From assembly GCA_036786445.1 (NCBI GenBank), contig DAIQRD010000025.1, positions 1 through 25,046 of the forward strand: a stretch of 25,046 bases of DNA, written 5' to 3'. Every line of letters starts with the position of its first letter. The stretch's first letter is position 1. A program made the translations under genes and the position numbers. Source of the DNA: JAAZMF01 sp036786445 (GTDB lineage Bacteria; Bacillota; Limnochordia; DTU087). This document shows, piece after piece, positions 8,088 to 14,915 of the stretch. The notes beneath the pieces were generated by a model. It was not told where the DNA came from. It saw only the letters and a program-made list of their open reading frames with translations, and did not search any database.

Positions 8088-9014
8088 ATGATTCGTCTGA
8101 TTGTGGGGGCTCTTTTAGGTATGATGATTTTTCTCACCGGAATCCGCACCATGACCCTCGGGCTCCGGGCACTTTCAGGTCCCCGACTGCGGTGGGCGTT
8201 GGAGCGTTTTACCCATCATCCGGTGGCAGGGCTTTGCACAGGGGCTTTGCTGACTGCTCTGACCCAAAGCAGTAGCGGGATAGCCGCAGCAGCGGTGGGT
8301 CTGGTAGATGCTGGTTTGCTAGATCTTGAGCAAGCACTGGGGATCATCCTCGGTGCCAACATAGGAACAACTTTGACCGGGCAGCTGATCTCACTGCAAT
8401 GGCGAGATCTGGCTCCCTTCGCCATCTGCATGGGCGCTGTGATGTTTTTTGTGGATCAGCGCCATGCTTGGGGGTGGGCCGGGGCAATTGTCGCCGGTGC
8501 TGGGGGACTGCTTTGGGGAATTGACCTCGTGGCTCTGGCCCTGCGGCCCTTAGCCCAAGTGCCAGCAGTAACCCACCTGATTTTGCAGTGGGAAACAAGC
8601 CTGTACTCTGGTATACTAGCAGGGATGATGCTCACTGCCACGTTTCAGAGCAGTAGTGCGACCATCGGTTTGGTGCTGGCTTTAGCAGGTGAGGGTCTTG
8701 TAGGCCTGTCCGGCGGGATGGCAGTCGTGCTGGGCAGCAACATCGGGACAGTGGTGACGACACTGATAGCCAGCATCGGCACAGAGCGGGAGGCCCGTCA
8801 GACTGCCGTGGCCGATCTGCTCTTCAATGCCCTTGGTGTCTTGGCTTTTCTCCCATTATTTGGATCCTACCTAGCACTATTACGCCTTAGTTCGGCCGAT
8901 GTGGTGCACCAGATTGCCAACGGGCACACCTTCTTTAATGTGGTAACGGCTATGATAGCGTTGCCTTGCATCGGTCAGTTGGCTGGGTGGGTCAGAAAGC
9001 TGGTACCAGAGTAG
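8088..9014 (+). CDS. Na/Pi cotransporter family membrane protein
   Basis: This predicted inner-membrane protein of 308 residues has the internal duplication typical of the Na+/phosphate cotransporter (NptA/YjbB, PF02690-type) family. The two repeats carry LTQSSSGIAAAAVGL followed by ILGANIGTTLTG, and FQSSSATIGLVLAL followed by VLGSNIGTVVTT. The QSSS motifs contribute to the substrate and sodium site in this family. The protein ends soon after the second repeat and lacks the C-terminal PhoU-like domain of the longer members. ATG start with AGGGGGC upstream. It follows a terminator-like hairpin, so it probably starts a new unit; phosphate as substrate is inferred from family. Confidence 0.85.
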   Translation: MIRLIVGALLGMMIFLTGIRTMTLGLRALSGPRLRWALERFTHHPVAGLCTGALLTALTQSSSGIAAAAVGLVDAGLLDLEQALGIILGANIGTTLTGQLISLQWRDLAPFAICMGAVMFFVDQRHAWGWAGAIVAGAGGLLWGIDLVALALRPLAQVPAVTHLILQWETSLYSGILAGMMLTATFQSSSATIGLVLALAGEGLVGLSGGMAVVLGSNIGTVVTTLIASIGTEREARQTAVADLLFNALGVLAFLPLFGSYLALLRLSSADVVHQIANGHTFFNVVTAMIALPCIGQLAGWVRKLVPE

Positions 9015-9138
9015 GAAAATAGGGATCTTGGGTTGTGGGGTTTGGGCGACGTATCTAGATCTGGACAGTAATGCATGTGAGCGCAGGTGCAGGCATGGGA
9101 GAGATGCCCAAATTGCTAAGGAGAGGGGAGAAGGCGGC

Positions 9139-9165
9139 ATGGTATTTGACCGCCGTTGGAATTGA
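9139..9165 (+). promoter_or_regulatory. candidate 8-codon leader ORF overlapping the uppP start
   Basis: An ATG at 9139 sits just after a strong ribosome binding site (GGGGAGAAGG, 9125-9134) and encodes MVFDRRWN before a TGA at 9163-9165. That stop overlaps the beginning of uppP (TTG at 9156), which itself has no good binding site. The arrangement suggests translational coupling by re-initiation. A sequencing indel that split the true uppP N-terminus is the alternative. Confidence 0.4.
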
Positions 9166-9977
9166 GTATTTGGCAGGCAACTATATTGGGTTTTTTTCAA
9201 GGATTGACAGAGTTTTTGCCGGTTAGCTCATCTGGCCATTTGGTATTGCTGGGACAGCTTTTTGGTCTGCAGGAACCGGACCTAACCTTTGATGTTATGG
9301 TACATCTGGGGACCTTGATCGCGGTGGTTGTGGCCTTGCGTGGAGAGATTGCCCTTATGCTGGGAGGACTTAGGCCGGCAACACAGGCTTTGAATAGTGA
9401 TGAGATCCGATCAGGTCGGAGATTGATATTGCTTCTGGTAGTAGCCACTATACCCGCTGCTGTAGTGGGGCTGTTGGCCAAGGATCTTATCGAAGGGCTG
9501 TTTGGTTCCGTAACCTTTGTCGGCGTTGCATTGCTGATTACCGGTAGCCTGCTTTGGTGGGCAGAAAGTAAAGCCAATCACGGGAAAGATTTGGATAGAA
9601 TGCAACCTCGAGATGCCGTGCAAATAGGCATTTGGCAGGTGATGGCTTTGGCACCTGGGATCTCTCGATCAGGGACTACCATCAGTGCAGGCTTAGTCCG
9701 GGGTCTTAGCCGGGAAGACGCTGCTCGTTTTTCTTTTCTCTTGTCATTGCCCACCATTGCCGGTGCAGTAGTGCTCGAGGCTAGAGGTGTTTTGGCAGCT
9801 GTAGCTGGCGGTACGTGGGCCCCTTTGGTCGCGGGAACGGTGACAGCTGCCCTTACCGGTTTTCTGGCCATTCAGGGACTACTTCAACTAGTTAAGCATC
9901 ACTCCCTGCGGGTGTTCTCCTACTACACATGGCTCATGGGACTGATCGTGTTGATTTTGCCACATTTCTTGCGCTAA
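9156..9977 (+). CDS. uppP: undecaprenyl-diphosphate phosphatase
   Basis: UppP (BacA) recycles undecaprenyl diphosphate to the monophosphate carrier for peptidoglycan synthesis and confers bacitracin tolerance. The 273-residue polytopic membrane protein has both family signatures: QGLTEFLPVSSSGHLVLLG near residues 15-33 and PGISRSGTTISAGLVRGL, which together form the active site. A stop codon lies in frame at 9147, so the start must be at TTG 9156 or TTG 9162; 9156 gives the usual family N-terminus (ELSIWQATILGFFQG). Neither has a good ribosome binding site, but a short leader ORF with one overlaps the start. Confidence 0.95.
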   Translation: MELSIWQATILGFFQGLTEFLPVSSSGHLVLLGQLFGLQEPDLTFDVMVHLGTLIAVVVALRGEIALMLGGLRPATQALNSDEIRSGRRLILLLVVATIPAAVVGLLAKDLIEGLFGSVTFVGVALLITGSLLWWAESKANHGKDLDRMQPRDAVQIGIWQVMALAPGISRSGTTISAGLVRGLSREDAARFSFLLSLPTIAGAVVLEARGVLAAVAGGTWAPLVAGTVTAALTGFLAIQGLLQLVKHHSLRVFSYYTWLMGLIVLILPHFLR

Positions 9978-9986
9978 AAGTGTGGA

Positions 9987-10004
9987 AAGCGTCACAAAAC
10001 GCTT
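9987..10004. promoter_or_regulatory. operator-like inverted repeat overlapping the livJ -35
   Basis: AAGCGT (9987-9992) and ACGCTT (9999-10004) form a perfect inverted repeat with a 6-base centre. The right half-site covers the first two bases of the livJ -35 hexamer. The placement suits a repressor or activator site; the regulator is not in this window. Confidence 0.4.
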
Positions 10005-10031
10005 GACACGTGGCGTTTACTAAGCTATAAT
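10003..10031 (+). promoter_or_regulatory. sigma-A promoter of livJ
   Basis: TTGACA (10003-10008) and TATAAT (10026-10031) are both exact consensus hexamers with a 17-base spacer, the best promoter in the window. Transcription would start near 10038, about 70 bases before the chosen livJ start. Confidence 0.88.
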
Positions 10032-10109
10032 CGGCAGTAAATATCGTGCTATCCGGGGATGAACTGTAAGAACAGGCACCCCTTGGGAGCAGAGGGAGAG
10101 GGATTTTGG

Positions 10110-11267
10110 ATGTCTAAGAAGCGCATGCTGTCAGCTCTTTTGGCAATGACCATGGTGCTGGCGGGAACGGTAGGTGTGGGAGCAGCCGGGAGTTTTAAGG
10201 TGGGGGCAGTAGGACCTAGCACTGGTCCGGTGGCCACCTACGGCTTGTCTGTACTCAACGCAGTGGTCTTGGCAGTGGAAGAAGTCAATGCCGCTGGGGG
10301 CATCTTGGGCCAGCAAATTGAACTTATTATCGAAGATAACAAAGCTGATGCCATAGAGACCAATAACGCTTTCAGGAAATTGACCTCCCGGGATCAGGTA
10401 CATGCCATCATTGGCGCGGTTGTAACTGCCAACAGTATAGTCGGCTCTCAGGTAGCCCAGATGATGAAAGTACCCATGATTACGCCTACCTCCACAGCGG
10501 AGAAAGTTACCCAGGAGGGTGATTACATCTTCCGGTCCTGCTTGATCGATCCAGTCCAGGCTGTGATTATGGGCAATTTCGCCTACAACAGCCTAGGGCT
10601 ACGGGAAGTTGCCATCTTGACGGCTCAGACCAACGACTATAGCGTGGGGCTCACGGAGGTTTTTACCGAGACTTTTGGGAAACTCGGTGGCAAGGTAGTA
10701 GCAGCGGAATCCTATAGTGAAGGTGATCAAGATTTCAAAGCTCAGCTGACCAAGATCCGCGCCCGGAACCCAGAAGCCGTCTATGTACCGGGTTACTATA
10801 CAGAAGCGGGCCTAATTGCTCGCCAGATGCGACAGCTTGGTATGGACCAGCCGATCCTGGGCCCCGATGGATTTGACTCGCCCAAACTTATTGAAATCGG
10901 GGGCGAAGCCATTAGGGGTAGCTACTTCACCAATCACTACTCCAAGGAAACAGATGATGAGGTTTCCCAGAACTTTGTGGCAAATTACCGGGCTAAGTAT
11001 AACGAAGATCCCGATGGTTTTGCTGCCCTGGGGTATGATGCAGCTCTAATCTTGTTTGATGCTATACAAAGAGCCGGTGAAGGAGCTTTGTCCAAGAACG
11101 TAGCCACCGCCCGGAAAGCTATTCGTGACGCCATGGCTGACACAAAGGACCTGAAAGCAGTTACTGGTACACTGACCCTAGACGAAAACCGCAACCCTGT
11201 AAAGAGCGCGGTTATTCTGAAGGTTGTTGAAGACGGCTATGAGTTCGTGGAGAGGGTTGAGCCCTAA
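10110..11267 (+). CDS. livJ: branched-chain amino acid ABC transporter, substrate-binding protein
   Basis: This is the solute-binding component of the leucine/isoleucine/valine importer encoded by the next four genes. The product has 385 residues. MSKKRMLSALLAMTMVLAG forms a signal peptide (positive start, hydrophobic core) ending near VGVGAAG. The mature part shows family features: KVGAVGPSTGPVATYG, VEEVNAAGGILGQQIELI, and YTEAGLIARQMRQLG. I chose the ATG at 10110 because AGAGGGAGAGG (10091-10101) precedes it; an in-frame ATG at 10059 would add 17 unlikely residues before the signal peptide. No cysteine follows the hydrophobic core, so it does not look like a lipoprotein. Substrate is inferred from family and neighbours. 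Confidence 0.9.
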   Translation: MSKKRMLSALLAMTMVLAGTVGVGAAGSFKVGAVGPSTGPVATYGLSVLNAVVLAVEEVNAAGGILGQQIELIIEDNKADAIETNNAFRKLTSRDQVHAIIGAVVTANSIVGSQVAQMMKVPMITPTSTAEKVTQEGDYIFRSCLIDPVQAVIMGNFAYNSLGLREVAILTAQTNDYSVGLTEVFTETFGKLGGKVVAAESYSEGDQDFKAQLTKIRARNPEAVYVPGYYTEAGLIARQMRQLGMDQPILGPDGFDSPKLIEIGGEAIRGSYFTNHYSKETDDEVSQNFVANYRAKYNEDPDGFAALGYDAALILFDAIQRAGEGALSKNVATARKAIRDAMADTKDLKAVTGTLTLDENRNPVKSAVILKVVEDGYEFVERVEP

Positions 11268-11308
11268 CTAACTTTAGCAGCAGCGCGTCAAAGCCAGTGA
11301 AGCAATGT

Positions 11309-11336
11309 CATGGGCGGCTCTTACCGGCCGTCCATG
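11309..11336 (+). promoter_or_regulatory. first hairpin of the livJ-livH gap
   Basis: CATGGGCGG (11309-11317) pairs with CCGTCCATG (11328-11336) through nine pairs including one G-U, with a 10-base loop. It abuts the terminator hairpin. Its loop-side GGCTCTT (11316-11322) could instead pair with AAGAGCC (11351-11357) of the terminator, giving competing folds. Confidence 0.5.
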
Positions 11337-11366
11337 GCTTTTAGCTGGACAAGAGCCCACTTTTTT
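11336..11366 (+). terminator. rho-independent terminator (possible attenuator) after livJ
   Basis: GGCTTTT (11336-11342) pairs with AAGAGCC (11351-11357), seven pairs with one G-U, loop of eight, followed by CAC and six T residues (11361-11366). It would lower expression of livHMGF relative to livJ, a common need since binding proteins are required in excess. Confidence 0.6.
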
Positions 11367-11410
11367 AGTATGGTCTTATATATGGTTTGTATAAGTGTGG
11401 CCTTTTAACG

Positions 11411-11435
11411 GGTAGGGGGCCTGTGGCCTACTACC
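11411..11435 (+). promoter_or_regulatory. third hairpin of the livJ-livH gap
   Basis: GGTAGGGGGCC (11411-11421) pairs with GGCCTACTACC (11425-11435) around a TGT loop, with one G-A mismatch and one G-U. No T-run follows. It may protect the 5' end of a processed livHMGF mRNA or be part of a larger leader fold. The rest of the 217-base gap (11268-11484) holds the first hairpin, the terminator, a possible short leader ORF (11305-11394) and the livH ribosome binding site; no clear second promoter was found. Confidence 0.5.
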
Positions 11436-11484
11436 ATTGTGCTGTTTCTAGGGTGCATGGGATCTGTGGGGGGAAGGTGAACAT

Positions 11485-12375
11485 TTGGCTACGGTAATCC
11501 AGGAAATAATTCAACAGCTAGTCAATGGTATCTCTTTAGGCAGCATCTATGCATTGATTGCTTTAGGGTATACCATGGTATATGGTATCATCAAATTGAT
11601 TAATTTCGCTCATGGTGACATTTACATGATCGGTGCTTTCATCGGCTTTTTCGCGATCAAGATTTTCCAGTTACCTTTTTTGCCGGCCTTATTGGTCGCC
11701 ATGGCGGTTGCAGCATTGGTGGGAGTCATCATTGAGCGGCTGGCCTATCGGCCTCTGCGGAATTCCACTCGGATCGCCGCGTTAATCACGGCCATAGGGG
11801 TATCAATGCTCATTCAGAATCTGGCGCTCTTGATTTGGAAACCGGATCCCCGGTCCTTTCCAGATGTTTTTCCCTTTAGGAGCTATGAGATCTGGGGTGT
11901 ATATCTCGACAACCGGCAGCTGATTATTCTGGCTGTTTCGGTGTTGTTGATGATTGTACTTCATTATATTGTGCATTATACCCGCATTGGCAGAGCCATG
12001 AGGGCTGTGGCCTTGGATGATGATGCAGCCCGCTTGATGGGTATCGATGTTGATAGGGTCATATCTTTTACTTTCGCCCTGGGATCGGCTCTGGCAGCTG
12101 CTGCTGGGGTGCTGGTAGGAGTTTACTATAACAGGATTGATCCCATGATGGGAGTTATGCCGGGGCTGAAGGCGTTTGTGGCCGCGGTATTGGGTGGTAT
12201 AGGGATTATCCCTGGTGCTATGTTGGGTGGGCTGGTCATGGGGATTGCAGAGGTCATGGTGGTGGCTCTGACTGAATCAACGTGGAAAGATGCCGTGGCT
12301 TTCGCTATACTAATCATCATACTGTTACTTCGGCCCGCGGGCATCCTTGGTCGGCATGTACGAGAGAAGGTGTAA
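11485..12375 (+). CDS. livH: branched-chain amino acid ABC transporter, permease LivH
   Basis: This is one of two membrane permeases of the importer. The 296-residue hydrophobic protein has the LivH signatures NGISLGSIYALIALGYTMVYG followed by INFAHGDIYMIGAF, and the cytoplasmic loop RAVALDDDAARLMGIDVDRV that contacts the ATPase. About eight membrane segments are expected. The start is TTG after GGGGGAAGGTGA. The C-terminal ILLLRPAGILG is also typical. It is followed three bases later by livM. Confidence 0.94.
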   Translation: MATVIQEIIQQLVNGISLGSIYALIALGYTMVYGIIKLINFAHGDIYMIGAFIGFFAIKIFQLPFLPALLVAMAVAALVGVIIERLAYRPLRNSTRIAALITAIGVSMLIQNLALLIWKPDPRSFPDVFPFRSYEIWGVYLDNRQLIILAVSVLLMIVLHYIVHYTRIGRAMRAVALDDDAARLMGIDVDRVISFTFALGSALAAAAGVLVGVYYNRIDPMMGVMPGLKAFVAAVLGGIGIIPGAMLGGLVMGIAEVMVVALTESTWKDAVAFAILIIILLLRPAGILGRHVREKV

Positions 12376-12378
12376 CTA

Positions 12379-13362
12379 ATGAAGAACGCGGCTCGGGTGG
12401 CCACTGTTCTGGCGGTAATCGGCCTAGTTTTGATGAATTTTGGGGTGTACACTGGTGCGATAGATTTTTATTTCACCGGTATCTTAGTCGTTGTATGGAT
12501 CAATGTGATCTTGGCAGTCAGCCTGAATCTAATCAATGGTTTCACTGGTCAGTTCTCATTGGGTCATGCAGGGTTTATGGCTGTGGGAGCCTACACATCA
12601 GCTCTCCTTACCATCTATACGGGCTGGCCGTTTACAATAGTCTTGCTTGTTGCTGGCATTGTGTCAGCCTTGATTGGTCTTCTGATTGGGCTGCCAACAT
12701 TGCGCTTGCGGGGGGATTACCTAGCGATTGCGACTTTGGGTTTTGGAGAGATAGTCAGGGTCGTGATCCTAAATCTCAAAATCACAGGCGGGCCCCGGGG
12801 ATTGGGAGGCATTGCTCCTAAGACATCGTTTTTCTCCGCTGAACTGGTAGCCATCCTCACAGTGATAATTTTTGTCAATATGATCAGATCATCTCATGGT
12901 CGAGCCTTCGTGGCCATCCGGGAAGACGAGATCGCAGCCGAAGCCATGGGTATCGATACGACTCGCTATAAGGTGTTGGCTTTCAGCGTTGGGGCGGCTT
13001 TTGCCGGTATTGCCGGCGGGCTTTTTGCCCATCATCAGATGTTCATCGATCCCCGTTCTTTCACTTTTCAAAGATCTATCGAGATCCTGGTAATGGTGGT
13101 GTTTGGTGGTCTGGGCAGTATTACTGGCTCCATTGTGGCGGCAGGTGCGTTGACTATTTTGCCTGAGGCGTTGCGGGGTATAGCTCAATACAGAATGGTA
13201 GTCTACGCTTTGCTGCTCATTGGATTGATGTTAGTTAGGCCCCAGGGGTTATTTGGTACAAGGGAATTGAGTGATCTCCTGGGTAGGGAATCTAGCAAAA
13301 CTAAGCCATCGCAAATGTCTAAAGGCCAGGTAGTTAGGGGCAACGGGGGTGAAGGCCGATGA
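12379..13362 (+). CDS. livM: branched-chain amino acid ABC transporter, permease LivM
   Basis: This is the second permease of the importer, 327 residues. It contains NLINGFTGQFSLGHAGFMAVGAYTSALL, GLPTLRLRGDYLAIATLGFGEIVRV and GRAFVAIREDEIAAEAMGID, all standard for LivM; the last is the ATPase-coupling loop. The last 30 or so residues after LMLVRPQGLFG form a polar, serine/lysine-rich tail that is cytoplasmic and not conserved in function. ATG start after GAGAAGGTG. It overlaps livG by four bases (ATGA), which indicates translational coupling. Confidence 0.94.
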   Translation: MKNAARVATVLAVIGLVLMNFGVYTGAIDFYFTGILVVVWINVILAVSLNLINGFTGQFSLGHAGFMAVGAYTSALLTIYTGWPFTIVLLVAGIVSALIGLLIGLPTLRLRGDYLAIATLGFGEIVRVVILNLKITGGPRGLGGIAPKTSFFSAELVAILTVIIFVNMIRSSHGRAFVAIREDEIAAEAMGIDTTRYKVLAFSVGAAFAGIAGGLFAHHQMFIDPRSFTFQRSIEILVMVVFGGLGSITGSIVAAGALTILPEALRGIAQYRMVVYALLLIGLMLVRPQGLFGTRELSDLLGRESSKTKPSQMSKGQVVRGNGGEGR

Positions 13363-14141
13363 CTCTACTGGAAGTCCGCAATCTAACCATGCAATTTGGG
13401 GGCTTGACGGCTGTTGATCAGTTTAGCTTGACCCTAGAAAACAATGGCATAGTAGGGCTCATTGGGCCTAATGGTGCGGGCAAAACTACAGTTTTTAACT
13501 GTCTTACCGGTATGTATATGCCTACCAGTGGAGAGATCCATGTATTGGGCAAGCGGGCAGACGGTCTGCGGCCCTACCAGATCACCCAGCTTGGCATGGC
13601 CCGTACCTTTCAAAACATAAGGCTGTTTAAGGAACTCACTGTTTTTGACAACATCCGCATAGCCTTTCATTACCAGGTCAATTATGGTTTACCCAGTGCT
13701 ATCTTGCGTTTGCGTAGGTTCGGCAGAGAAGAGCAGATGATCACAGACAAGGCAACGGAACTGCTTGAGATATTCAGTCTCTATGATCATCGGGATGAGA
13801 TAGCCAGTAGTCTGCCCTATGGGGAGCAGAGGCGACTGGAGATCGCCCGGGCGCTAGCTACCAACCCCCAGATACTTTTACTAGACGAGCCGGCCGCTGG
13901 CATGAATCCCCATGAGACCCAGGAATTGACCCAGTTAATCAAGTGGGTAAAAGACGAGTTCAAGCTTACAGTGTTTCTCATTGAACATGATATGCGTTTG
14001 GTCATGGGGCTTTGTGAGCGGATTCTAGTCTTGGATTACGGCATTACCATTGCTGAAGGCACTCCCGCTGAGATTCAGAGCAACCCAGCGGTTGTCGAGG
14101 CATACCTGGGAGAGGAGGCGTTAATGGATGCTGAAGGTTGA
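13359..14141 (+). CDS. livG: branched-chain amino acid ABC transporter, ATP-binding protein LivG
   Basis: This is a cytoplasmic ATPase subunit, 260 residues. The Walker A motif is GPNGAGKTT (about residues 37-45), the ABC signature reads LPYGEQRRLEIARAL in place of LSGGQ, and Walker B is ILLLDEPAAGMNP; the H-loop is in LIEHDMRLVM. The AAGMNP and PYGxQR variants are characteristic of LivG. The start overlaps the livM stop, and the reading frame overlaps livF by 14 bases. Confidence 0.95.
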   Translation: MTLLEVRNLTMQFGGLTAVDQFSLTLENNGIVGLIGPNGAGKTTVFNCLTGMYMPTSGEIHVLGKRADGLRPYQITQLGMARTFQNIRLFKELTVFDNIRIAFHYQVNYGLPSAILRLRRFGREEQMITDKATELLEIFSLYDHRDEIASSLPYGEQRRLEIARALATNPQILLLDEPAAGMNPHETQELTQLIKWVKDEFKLTVFLIEHDMRLVMGLCERILVLDYGITIAEGTPAEIQSNPAVVEAYLGEEALMDAEG

Positions 14142-14832
14142 GCAACTCGATGTCTTCTATGGTGGCATTCATGCTTTGAAGAACGTCTGTTTCCAGGTGC
14201 GGGAAGGGGAGATTGTGACTCTTGTTGGCGCCAATGGAGCTGGCAAGACCACTACTCTCAAAGCTATTTCTGGATTGCTCCGGGGTCGCAATGGTAGCAT
14301 ACACTACAATGGGCAGGAGATATCCACAGTGGCAGCCCATAGTATTGTGAAGCAGGGCCTGTCCCAGGTTCCCGAAGGACGGCGAGTTTTTGCCGATATG
14401 TCTGTGGCGGAGAATCTAGCTTTAGGTGCATATCACAGAAGAGAGATGGCGGGCATCAGAGCCGATTTGGAATGGGTGTATCAGTTATTTCCTCGTTTGC
14501 TGGAGCGGCGTCAGCAAATGGCGGGTACACTCAGTGGAGGGGAACAGCAGATGCTGGCCATCGGTCGAGGACTTATGTCCCATCCGAAATTGCTCCTTTT
14601 GGATGAGCCATCCATGGGGCTAGCCCCACTTTTGGTAAAGGAGATCTTTGAGATTGTGCAGGAGATAAACTCCACCGGAGTGACCATCCTCCTAGTAGAA
14701 CAAAATGCCCATATGGCTCTATCCGTAGCCCATTCCGCCTATGTTATGGAAACAGGCCGCATCGTCTTATCTGGTCCGGCTGCGGAGGTTGCTGCCAATG
14801 CGAAGGTACGAACAGCGTATCTGGGAGGTTGA
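14128..14832 (+). CDS. livF: branched-chain amino acid ABC transporter, ATP-binding protein LivF
   Basis: This is the second ATPase subunit, 234 residues. Walker A is GANGAGKTT (about 34-42), the signature is LSGGEQQMLAIGRGL, Walker B is LLLLDEPSMGLAP, and the H-loop region reads LLVEQNAHMAL, a Q-N-A variant typical of LivF where the histidine is replaced in the EHD position. The ATG at 14128 is preceded by AGAGGAGG (14111-14118). A strong terminator follows directly, closing the liv operon. Confidence 0.95.
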   Translation: MLKVEQLDVFYGGIHALKNVCFQVREGEIVTLVGANGAGKTTTLKAISGLLRGRNGSIHYNGQEISTVAAHSIVKQGLSQVPEGRRVFADMSVAENLALGAYHRREMAGIRADLEWVYQLFPRLLERRQQMAGTLSGGEQQMLAIGRGLMSHPKLLLLDEPSMGLAPLLVKEIFEIVQEINSTGVTILLVEQNAHMALSVAHSAYVMETGRIVLSGPAAEVAANAKVRTAYLGG

Positions 14833-14852
14833 GAGCTGCAAATGCCAGGGGA

Positions 14853-14879
14853 CCCCGCCGACTTACCGGTGGGGTTTTT
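14853..14879 (+). terminator. rho-independent terminator of the liv operon
   Basis: CCCCGCCG (14853-14860) pairs with CGGTGGGG (14867-14874), eight pairs with one G-U, loop ACTTAC, followed by five T residues. Confidence 0.88.
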
Positions 14880-14915
14880 GACCAATAGAAGGCTACAGAA
14901 AGGATCTAGGCCGCT

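Noticed and set aside
10059..10109. Upstream in-frame ATG extending livJ by 17 residues
   Set aside because: It would put polar residues ahead of the signal peptide, and the strong ribosome site lies before 10110.
12282..12821. 179-codon + strand frame across livH and livM
   Set aside because: It lies out of frame over two clear permease genes, and the translated composition (many W, C, H and S) is not protein-like.
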